DNA of 7,257 nucleotides from the NCBI GenBank assembly GCA_023381895.1, contig JAMCTA010000128.1:14620-21876 (forward strand), read 5' to 3'. Within the stretch, counting starts at the first letter, position 1, and every line of letters starts with the position of its first letter. Positions 1 to 5,151 of the stretch are shown in pieces. Under the pieces are notes generated by a model that saw only the letters and a list, made by a program, of their open reading frames with translations, did not search any database and had not been told where the DNA came from. Source of the DNA: Chloroflexota bacterium (GTDB lineage Bacteria > Chloroflexota > UBA4733). The position numbers were made by a program, and so were the translations under genes.

Positions 1-814
1 CAGGAGTGAGCGGGAGGATCGCAGAGGCGAGGAGAGAGAGCCGGTGACGCTGGAAGGTGGCGAGGAAGAGGACAACGATACTGACGGCAAGGGGAACGAT
101 GGTATCGAGCTTCGTGAGCAAGGCAAGGCAGCCGATGAGGCCGACGAGGAGAGCGAGGCCGTAACGGTGGCGAAGTGTTGTGGCAGCGGGAAACCCGGAG
201 GTGAGGAAGAGGAGGATTGCGGCGAGGGGATTGACGAGGGCGTCGTTGTCGATGGTGGCGGAGGCGAAAAGGAAGCCGGGTAGGAGAGCAGTGAAGGCAG
301 CAGCGCCGAAGGCGACACGGCGATCGGCAGTGTAGGTGAGGGCGATGAAGTAGGTGAGAAGGACGGTGGTGCCGCCAAGGAGGACGGAGAGGAGACGGAC
401 GCGATGGGCGGTGAGGAAGATGCCGTGGTAGGGCCAGGCGGTATCGCGCAGGCGGGCGACGATCTCGACGCCATAGGGGTCGTGAAGCCAGGTGGCTTGG
501 GGACCCGAGCGGATGCGGTCGGCGCCGTGGAAGCTGGCGCCGAGGGTGAAGGGGAGGGCGAGGAGGTAGTAGAGTGGTGGCTGATTGGATTCCCAATTGC
601 CCGTGAGTTGGTTACTGGACTGGATTGTTGGAAGTGCATGGTGCTCGGCGAGAAAACGCACATTGGTGAAGTGCAATGGCTCGTCAGGGGCTTGGAAGAG
701 AGGGGCGGTGACACTGTACATCGCGGCGAGGAGAAGGAAGGCAGCGAGGAGGGCCAGAATCGGCAGATTGAGCGGCGAGCGGGCTCCCGGCGCCCGAGCG
801 AGCGCAGACCGCAT
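1..814 (-). CDS. GT-C membrane glycosyltransferase (GT39/DUF2142-like), C-terminus beyond window
   Basis: The reverse strand is open from an ATG at 814 to the window edge (271 codons plus one base), so the C-terminal part is missing. GGAGGAGG at 820-827 gives a strong ribosome binding site 5 bases before the ATG. A signal-anchor helix lies at residues 17-35, followed by a loop with PDEPLHFTNVRFLAEHHALP (residues 43-62) and NQPPLYYLLALP (77-88). These resemble the first-loop acidic motif and the QPPLYY motif of GT39/DUF2142-type integral membrane sugar transferases, which use polyprenyl-phosphate sugars. Further hydrophobic helices follow at about 138-161, 167-188, 191-208, 218-236 and 238-254. 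It is probably co-transcribed with the secreted-protein gene that ends 42 bases upstream. The membrane-transferase class is well supported; donor and acceptor are unknown. The plus strand here is strikingly purine-rich, which only reflects Leu CTC and Phe TTC codons on the reverse strand. Confidence 0.85.
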   Translation of the reverse strand, partial: MRSALARAPGARSPLNLPILALLAAFLLLAAMYSVTAPLFQAPDEPLHFTNVRFLAEHHALPTIQSSNQLTGNWESNQPPLYYLLALPFTLGASFHGADRIRSGPQATWLHDPYGVEIVARLRDTAWPYHGIFLTAHRVRLLSVLLGGTTVLLTYFIALTYTADRRVAFGAAAFTALLPGFLFASATIDNDALVNPLAAILLFLTSGFPAATTLRHRYGLALLVGLIGCLALLTKLDTIVPLAVSIVVLFLATFQRHRLSLLASAILPLTP

Positions 815-856
815 CACCACCTCCTCCACATACAGCACCTTGCACGCCCACGCTCG

Positions 857-1525
857 CTAGCATACACACCGTACCTCCTCCCCCGCTGCCGCCCAGGGTT
901 CATTCGTGAGCCAGAGCTGGAGCACGGCCCGCTGGCAGCGCACTGCCAGCAAGGTACCTTCATCGATGACAGGCGACATGGGGAGCCCCAATTGCTGGAG
1001 CGGATCGGGAACGCTGGTATATGCCCGCCAGAGAGCTGGCGATGACTGTAAGAATCGTACGTGCCGCTGGACTATTGCCGTCCAGCTCAAAGAGTGATCT
1101 GGACGTGTAGATGCGGGAGGTGGTGTGAGCCAGTGCAGTTGGAGCCAGGTATCCTTCCCCGCATCATGGAGATCGTCGAGGACATTAGCCAGGACGATTT
1201 GTGTGCCGTTCCACTGAAGCACCGCACGTTGTGTGATCTGCGTAGGGAGACCGTTCCAGATGAAGCGCTGGCTCGCTGGATACCCGAGTCTTGACACACC
1301 ACCGAGCTCCTGGAACGCCGACCAGAATGGCCGTCCTCCAGCATTGCTGATGACGAATCCTGCTCCCCCAGCACCGCCAGCGCCGTTGGCTTCGGCATAG
1401 AAGTGACCGTCGCTCACGGGAAAATCCAGAGGGTCTGCGAAAACCGGCTTTGCTGGCAGCGTAGCAGTTGTGAGGATGAGTAGTGCGATAAAGAAGCAAA
1501 TGTTTCTTGGCGTCGCGATCTTCAC
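857..1525 (-). CDS. Secreted protein with two LG(Y/L)P...QRAVLQ repeats
   Basis: This 222-residue protein starts with GTG at 1525, preceded by AGGAG at 1531-1535 (5-base spacer). Residues 1-30 form a classical signal peptide: K2 and R7, a hydrophobic core at about 9-25, and a likely signal peptidase I site after VFA30. The mature part holds two related units. The first, about 68-106, reads AFQELGGVSRLGYP, then S85, then QRAVLQWN. The second, about 165-205, contains LQQLGLPMSP and QRAVLQLW. An ANVLDDLHDAGKD segment (113-125) links them. From memory, this arrangement recurs in many extracytoplasmic proteins of Chloroflexota and recalls LGFP-type wall-binding repeats; no catalytic motif is visible. 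A Gly/Ala-rich run (47-56) precedes the first repeat. The C-terminus (VRCVC) seems short compared with relatives I recall, so slight truncation is possible. It is the first gene of an apparent operon with the membrane glycosyltransferase, which suggests an envelope role. Confidence 0.8.
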   Translation of the reverse strand: MKIATPRNICFFIALLILTTATLPAKPVFADPLDFPVSDGHFYAEANGAGGAGGAGFVISNAGGRPFWSAFQELGGVSRLGYPASQRFIWNGLPTQITQRAVLQWNGTQIVLANVLDDLHDAGKDTWLQLHWLTPPPASTRPDHSLSWTAIVQRHVRFLQSSPALWRAYTSVPDPLQQLGLPMSPVIDEGTLLAVRCQRAVLQLWLTNEPWAAAGEEVRCVC

Positions 1526-1560
1526 GAGAGCTCCTAAGAAGTGCTGCGTGATGATTCCCG

Positions 1561-1566
1561 ATTATC
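1561..1566 (-). promoter_or_regulatory. Possible -10 box for the secreted-protein operon
   Basis: On the reverse strand this reads GATAAT, five of six matches to the -10 consensus, 35 bases before the GTG at 1525. No good -35 box sits at 17 bases; TTCCAT at a 19-base spacing is the nearest. The call is weak and rests on position and one hexamer. Confidence 0.25.
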
Positions 1567-1634
1567 CCTTCTCACATGTGCAGGCATGGAAGTATGCGTA
1601 CTCAGGCGGGAATGGTGGTCGGCTACGTAGCACA

Positions 1635-1656
1635 ATGAACTCCATATCGAGTTCAT
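1635..1656. promoter_or_regulatory. Perfect 8+8 base palindrome, possible operator
   Basis: ATGAACTC (1635-1642) and GAGTTCAT (1649-1656) are exact inverted copies separated by CATATC. The palindrome lies in the 176-base gap between the HepT stop (1702) and the secreted-protein start (1525), upstream of the weak -10 candidate. No T-tract follows on either strand, so a regulator-binding site fits better than an intrinsic terminator. The regulator is unknown. Confidence 0.4.
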
Positions 1657-1701
1657 GCAACGTGCGGCCACGACCATCTGAGGATTCCTCACGCTGGCCG
1701 C

Positions 1702-2058
1702 TCACTTCCGATCCTCGCTTCCCCTCAGGAGTGACGTAACGTCCTGCTGTAGCGTAGGTAGGTACTCGTTCACGATGTCCCAGACCACCTCGTCGGCCAC
1801 ACTGGCGTAGCCGTGGATTAGCCGGTTGCGGAAGGCGATGATCTGGCGGCTGTGACTGATTCGCGTAGCAAGGCCCTCATCGATTCCGCACGCCTGGTTG
1901 AGCGCTTCGCCTATGATCTCGAACTGGCGCTCAACCGCTGAACGTAGCAGCACATCGGCTCGGTAATCGGCCAGCGACTTACCGTCCGTGAACTGGCGAA
2001 TCAGACTCGCAGCACGAGCGATGTCGTAGACGTACAGCCGAAGATCACGCTGCGTCAT
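1702..2058 (-). CDS. hepT: HepT-like HEPN-domain RNase toxin (DUF86)
   Basis: This 118-residue all-helical protein has the length and pattern of the DUF86/HepT family. It carries the HEPN RNase signature RX4HXY as R77-NRLI-H82-G-Y84. In characterised HepT toxins, Arg and His of this motif cleave RNA, and the Tyr is the residue that the partner MntA modifies with AMP. VERQFEIIGEALN (42-54) is also typical of the family. The ATG at 2058 lies 7 bases after AGGAG, and the gene overlaps the end of mntA by 14 bases, so translation is probably coupled. All motif residues are intact. Function is inferred from family; activity of this copy is not shown by sequence. Confidence 0.9.
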   Translation of the reverse strand: MTQRDLRLYVYDIARAASLIRQFTDGKSLADYRADVLLRSAVERQFEIIGEALNQACGIDEGLATRISHSRQIIAFRNRLIHGYASVADEVVWDIVNEYLPTLQQDVTSLLRGSEDRK

Positions 2059-2359
2059 AGAGCAGCTCCTGTCCTTTGGCTATCGCCTGTTCCAAGTACG
2101 GGTTGCGGATCGCGGCAACGTCCAGCAAGTCCACCGGCCGCTGAAAGAGCTGTTCCAGCCCTTCTAAGAGGCCGAAGTAGCGGTCGGCATGCCGGCCCGG
2201 CTGCAACGGCAGGAACTCCACTACGAAGTCGAGGTCACTGCTCTCCGGTCGGAAGTCGTCCGCCCGAGCGGCCGAGCCGAATAGCGCCAGGCGCCGTACG
2301 CCGTACTGCTTGCAAAGCGTCTGCAACTCCTGGCCGCGGTCATGCACGCTCGCAATCAC
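2045..2359 (-). CDS. mntA: MntA-like minimal nucleotidyltransferase antitoxin
   Basis: This MNT-domain protein is 104 residues long from the preferred GTG at 2359. LALFGS (24-29) is followed by a 12-residue linker and SDLDFVVEF, giving G28-S29 and metal-binding D42 and D44; the third acidic residue is D77 in RPVDLL. Known MntA proteins neutralise HepT by transferring AMP from ATP to its HEPN-motif tyrosine. The S-to-D spacing is 12 rather than the usual 10, which I recall from a common subgroup. The frame stays open back to an ATG at 2512, but the extra 51 residues (GGGARAEGRP-like) look non-domain, a -10 box lies inside that extension, and GGGAG sits 6 bases before the GTG. I therefore reject the longer start. 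The end overlaps hepT by 14 bases. Confidence 0.85.
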   Translation of the reverse strand: MIASVHDRGQELQTLCKQYGVRRLALFGSAARADDFRPESSDLDFVVEFLPLQPGRHADRYFGLLEGLEQLFQRPVDLLDVAAIRNPYLEQAIAKGQELLYDAA

Positions 2360-2475
2360 GTTCGGCTCCCTGCACGGCCCGGCGAGGTTGGCTTCCCGCC
2401 CGGTGAGCGCGTGTCGTAACGGACGCCCCTCGGCACGTGCGCCCCCTCCCTCTTCATCGGCAGACTGTACCAGCC

Positions 2476-2503
2476 AGTATAGCAGCGGGTGAGCGCCCGT
2501 CAC
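2476..2503 (-). promoter_or_regulatory. Promoter of the mntA-hepT operon
   Basis: On the reverse strand there is GTGACG (2503-2498), a 16-base spacer, and TATACT (2481-2476), which resembles a sigma-70 promoter. Transcription would begin near 2469, giving a leader of about 110 bases before the GTG at 2359. This placement supports the short form of MntA. Confidence 0.45.
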
Positions 2504-2517
2504 GCGCGCCATCTGAA

Positions 2518-2535
2518 AGGACCAGAACCGGTCCT
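2518..2535. promoter_or_regulatory. Small palindrome upstream of mntA-hepT, possible operator
   Basis: AGGACC (2518-2523) and GGTCCT (2530-2535) are inverted copies around AGAACC. The site lies just upstream of the proposed -35 box of mntA-hepT, a plausible place for autoregulation. Six-base arms are short, so chance is a real alternative. Confidence 0.25.
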
Positions 2536-3001
2536 AGCCCTACGGCCAACGTCTGCGAGGACAGACTTACCACCAGACGGTGAAGCGCTTATCCTCATCC
2601 TCGCGCCCGCGTTGCCAGGTTGCTGCGGCATCTTCTGCCGGTCCCCAGCGTTGCTCTTCATCCCAGCAGGTAGTACCAGCACAGCGTGAGTCCCCAACGC
2701 ACCGATCTCCTCGCCGGGTGAGCGGAGGCGGTGGGTACCATCCAGTGCGCGGACATGTTCCAGGCGGCACCCTCTGGGTCAGCCTGCGTGTCGCCTTGGG
2801 AGGACACCTGCACCCCCAGCGCCGGCCCCTGAGCCCCACGCCATCGCGATCGTCGTCGGAAAGTGCGGCAGATGCTCAAAATTGGCGAACGCAGCGCTGC
2901 TCATCCGGCTGACCAGTTTGGGGCTCCTGAGTGACAGGAGTGAGCTGCCACGCTGAACGGGTGGTAGCAGGCGGGATGCTGGCCAGTGCCGAGTGGGATG
3001 G
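2536..3001. other. Gene-poor block with no supportable intact gene
   Basis: Nothing here reads as an intact gene on either strand; open frames are Arg/Pro/Ser-rich and look like shadows. Three reverse-strand stretches look somewhat protein-like. One runs from an ATG at 2904 (FANFEHLPHFPTTIAMAWGS). In another frame, about 2710-2800 contains DTQADPEGAAWNMSAHW. A third, about 2567-2662, reads WDEEQRWGPAEDAAATWQRG and ends FTVWW before TAA. They lie in different frames and may be remnants of genes once downstream of the fragment at 3002-3307. A small hairpin (CTCCTG/CAGGAG, 2924-2940) has no T-tract. Confidence 0.35.
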
Positions 3002-3307
3002 TCAGAAGAGCTGGGCGATGAGGTGACTGACGTAGAGCGAGACGTTGACCGCCGCACTCGCCAGATCACTAGCGCCCTGCGCCGTGTCGTGGACCGCCCA
3101 GAGGAGGTACCACTGCCCAGCCGCCACCGGCAGGAATACGCTCGCACCGAGCGGCGTGCCCGCATAGGTGCTGTACTGGTTCACTTCGATGCCGCTCACG
3201 TCGATGTAGTCGTTGCTCCCCGCCCAGAATGTCCCCCCAGCCCACGCCCCTACGCGGAGATCACTCACGTTGGAGACGTAGCCCATCGGCCAGGGCAGAC
3301 CGATGCT
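3002..3307 (-). pseudogene. C-terminal fragment of an unrecognised beta-rich protein
   Basis: The reverse strand from about 3307 to the TGA at 3002-3004 reads as real protein for about 100 codons. Third positions are overwhelmingly G or C, and the composition is aromatic and beta-rich: GYVSNVSDLRVGAWAGG, then NDYIDVSGIEVNQYSTYAGT, then GQWYLLWAVHDTAQG, ending in a helix-like YVSHLIAQLF. The frame stays open upstream to 3664, but there it is antisense to the recombinase and the residues lose this character, so the original N-terminus is missing. I do not recognise the family; the texture recalls C-terminal domains of secreted or tail-type structural proteins, which is only an impression. An internal ATG at about 3283 (MGYVSN) could permit translation of a stub, but no convincing ribosome binding site was found. 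Confidence 0.55.
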
Positions 3308-4426
3308 GTCCGCTTCCGCTGCACCGTCTGTGGGCATCGCATGACCGTGCAGTACCACGGCCAGCACAACCGACCGCGCTACGTGTGTACCCGGCTGGCG
3401 ACGGATGACGGGGGCGAGACCTGTCAACAGGTGGCCGGGCGGGGACTGGACGCCTTCGTGAGCCGCTGGGTGCTGGCGGCACTGGAGTTGTCCCTGGCCG
3501 CCGCCGAGCACCTGGAACAAGAACGAGCGGCGGTGCTGCGCCTCTGGCAACAGCGGCGGGAGCGGGCGACCTACGAGGCGGAGCGTGTCGCTCGCCAGTA
3601 TCGCCTGGTGGAACCGGAGAACCGGCTGGTCGCGCGCGCCCTGGAGCGCACGGGGGAAGAGCAACTAGCTGCCCAGCAACAACTGGAAGCGGCCTATCAC
3701 CGCTTCCTTGCGACCCAGCCGTGCCTGCTCACCGCGCCGGAGCGGACCGCCATTGTGCGCCTGGCTGCGGATATCCCCGCCTTGTGGGCGGCGACGACCA
3801 ACGCTGACCGCAAAGAACTCATCCGCCAGATTGTCGAGCGGGTGGTGGTCGCGGCGCACGGCACGAGCGAACGCGTCCGGGTGACCATCGACTGGGTCGG
3901 CGGCACCCAGACCACCGACGAGTTCATCCGCCCGGTGGCGCGCTGGGAGCAGATGAGCTCCTACTCAGTCGTCCGCACGCGCCTGGCGCAGTGGGTGGCG
4001 GAGGGACGATCGACAGCGGAGATGGCCCAACGCCTGAATGCGGAAGGTTTCCGACCGCCGAAACGGCGCGAGACCTTCACTCCCGATGACGTGCAAGAGC
4101 TGCTCCGCCGGCTGGGGTTGCGGCGCCAGCCGCACCAGCCCGCGCCACGGGAGGCGCTGGGCGAGCACGAGTGGTAGCTGACCGACCTGGCCACGGCGAT
4201 TGGGATGCCGCCAGTCACCCTCGACAACGGGATCGGGCGCGGCTGGGTCCACGGGCGCCAGCAAGCGAGCGCCCCACACCGTTGGATTCTTGGGGCGGAT
4301 CCCCAGGAACTGGAAGGGTTATACCGCCGCCATCAGTTGCCCGCCGGGTATTACACCCGGCGCCAGTGGCTGGCTGCCGCCGCGCTGCCGGAGGCGCCGA
4401 TCGCACTGCTCCACGAACAGCCGTGA
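3308..4426 (+). pseudogene. Large serine recombinase remnant: no catalytic domain, in-frame TAG
   Basis: From about 3308 the plus strand encodes the C-terminal half of a large serine recombinase. First comes the zinc beta-ribbon RFRCTVCGHRMTVQYHG, with cysteines at 3320, 3329, 3386 and 3422. A long charged coiled coil follows (about 3480-3720; EQERAAVLRLWQQRRERA), then a region with ADRKELIRQIVERVVV and VTIDWVGG, then a helix-turn-helix (TAEMAQRLNAEGFRPPKR). TAG at 4175-4177 interrupts the frame, but the same frame continues as LTDLATAIGMPPVTLDN...RGWVHGRQ (a second DNA-binding unit in such proteins) to TGA at 4424-4426. The N-terminal resolvase domain with its catalytic serine is absent. The frame opens at 2993, but codons before about 3308 are antisense to a different gene. 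Full-length relatives are, from memory, around 600-700 residues, so this is a non-functional remnant. Confidence 0.85.
4175..4177 (+). other. Premature in-frame TAG in the recombinase remnant
   Basis: The codons before it read GEHEW and those after it LTDLATAIGM, in one continuous frame. A tryptophan codon (TGG) one base away would restore EWWLTDLA, a plausible family sequence. Confidence 0.75.
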
Positions 4427-4453
4427 GCACACAGAGAGCAATTGTCTTGGCTG

Positions 4454-4855
4454 TCAAGAGGCGGCCGGTGATTCGGGCTGACGCCAGGGGACGTTGGTCC
4501 GGACGATGGTGTTGAGGAGAAGGAGGATTGTGTGCATACAGGCGGTCAGCGTCACTTTTTTCGCCTTGCCGGCATTGAGCAGGCGAGCGTAGAAGGTGCG
4601 AATAGCCGGATTGAAGCGGGTGGCGACGAGCGTGGCCATGTACAGCGCGGCACGCCCGCGCCCGCGGCCGTCCCAGACCAGGCGCTTGCCGCGCACGGTT
4701 CCGCTGTCGCGGGTCAGCGGCGCCAGTCGGCCCACAAGGCCGGCGATCCCCTCTTCTGTATTGGCCACCTGCCATTGGTCGCCGTTGGGGCGGACGGCCA
4801 CGTCCAGGTGCGCTTTGGCGACGTCGATCCCAATGGTGACGGGGTTCGACGGCAT
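4454..4855 (-). pseudogene. IS110-family transposase, central region deleted in frame
   Basis: The ATG at 4855 follows GGAGG by 5 bases. The 133-residue product starts with VTIGIDVAKAHLDVAV, the RuvC-like beta strand that carries the first catalytic Asp (D11) of DEDD transposases. It continues through NTEEGIAGLVGRLAPL (to residue 47) and then jumps directly into the end of the Transposase_20 domain: TRDSGTVRGKR, RAALYMATLVATRFNP, and NVPWRQP near the C-terminus. Family members are usually 300-420 residues, so some 170 or more central residues are missing, including the other acidic residues of the RuvC-like site and the middle linker. The frame is kept across the join and no stop interrupts it. 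An in-frame extension upstream to 5020 overlaps the structured left end and is rejected. The product should be catalytically dead. Confidence 0.85.
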
Positions 4856-4861
4856 GGGTTC

Positions 4862-5028
4862 CTCCTTCCAACTGGCCCGTCCTTGTCTGATGCGGGCTTG
4901 GGGGGCCCGGGCAACTGTTCGGGCTCGGCGGGGGCGGGACGCGGCGACCAGCGCTTTCCTACGGTCTCGGCAGCGCCGGACCCAAGGAGCATCGGCCTGC
5001 CGCGCCCCGGCGACGACCATTCGTCACC
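4862..5028 (-). ncRNA. Candidate IS110 bridge RNA in the left end
   Basis: In IS110-group elements the non-coding left end encodes a bridge RNA whose loops pair with target and donor DNA. Here the reverse-strand RNA would fold as follows. Hairpin 1 (5028-5009) pairs GGUGACGA with UCGUCGCC over an AUGG loop, with one U-G wobble. Six bases later, hairpin 2 (5002-4968) has a 10-bp stem (CGGCAG+GCCG with CGGC+CUGCCG) with one bulged G and a 14-base loop, AUGCUCCUUGGGUC. A third hairpin (4897-4875) pairs GCCCG with CGGGC around 13 bases, shortly before the transposase ribosome binding site. A 5' stem-loop followed by looped stems matches the general bridge RNA plan. Folding was by eye; base pairing of loops with target and donor is not demonstrated. 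Confidence 0.45.
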
Positions 5029-5099
5029 ACTAGTCAAGATACAAGGGGCCCGCCTCTCTTCAGGCAGATGGCACTTCCCGCGGGTACGATGCTGCGTAA

Positions 5100-5123
5100 A
5101 TGGTTGCAGTCAGCGGCAACCAT
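5100..5123. promoter_or_regulatory. Perfect 8+8 base palindrome upstream of the flavoenzyme operon
   Basis: ATGGTTGC (5100-5107) and GCAACCAT (5116-5123) are exact inverted copies separated by AGTCAGCG. The centre lies about 40 bases before the GTG at 5152, where a repressor site or a leader hairpin would control the two-gene operon. If the gene began at 5068 instead, the palindrome would be coding, which would be unusual. No convincing -35/-10 pair was found nearby. Confidence 0.45.
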
Positions 5124-5138
5124 CGCCATAGAGATTCC

Positions 5139-5144
5139 GAGGGG
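5139..5144 (+). promoter_or_regulatory. Ribosome binding site that sets the flavoenzyme start
   Basis: GAGGGG ends 7 bases before the GTG at 5152. The alternative ATG at 5068 has no comparable site, and its extra 28 residues precede the FAD-binding strand that normally sits at the very N-terminus. Confidence 0.55.
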
Positions 5145-5151
5145 TGGAGTG

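Larger units (their letters stand above)
4430..5036 (-). mobile_element. Internally deleted IS110-family insertion sequence
   Basis: The element comprises a shortened IS110 transposase (4454-4855), a structured left non-coding end (about 4862-5030), and a short right end. After the transposase stop, the right end reads CTTGACAGCCAAGACAATTG and then CTC on the reverse strand, similar to right ends I recall from other IS110 elements. The family lacks long terminal inverted repeats and target duplications, so exact ends cannot be fixed; I place them within about 10 bases of 4430 and 5036. It abuts the stop of the recombinase remnant and lies divergent to the flavoenzyme gene. The internal loss removes most of the transposase, so movement would need a transposase supplied in trans. 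Confidence 0.75.

Noticed and set aside
44..1045. Long plus-strand frames rich in Glu and Gly (44-283 and 404-1045)
   Set aside because: They are antisense to the membrane transferase and the end of the secreted-protein gene; the low-complexity composition is the reverse of Leu CTC, Phe TTC and Ala GCC codons.
2924..2940. CTCCTG/CAGGAG hairpin as a transcription terminator
   Set aside because: The stem is only six pairs and no T-tract follows on either strand.
2993..3307. N-terminal 105 codons of the plus-strand frame leading into the recombinase
   Set aside because: The residues lack resolvase motifs such as the catalytic serine region, and the opposite strand shows a much better coding signature here.
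3308..3664. Reverse-strand extension of the 3002-3307 fragment up to 3664
   Set aside because: It is antisense to the zinc ribbon and coiled coil of the recombinase, and the protein character changes abruptly at about 3307.
4856..5020. N-terminal extension of the transposase remnant to an ATG at 5020
   Set aside because: IS110 proteins begin just before the GIDVAK strand; the extension is Arg/Ala-rich, overlaps the hairpins of the left end, and GGAGG is well placed for the ATG at 4855.
4453..5039. GTCAAGA repeated at 4453-4459 and 5033-5039, as a possible target duplication of the IS110 remnant
   Set aside because: One copy overlaps the transposase stop, and the likely right end lies beyond it; IS110 elements do not normally make target duplications. 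Seven bases could be chance, although core sequences shared by both ends remain possible.
5068..5151. ATG at 5068 as the flavoenzyme start
   Set aside because: There is no good ribosome binding site before it, it would place 28 extra residues before the FAD strand, and it would make the 5100-5123 palindrome coding.
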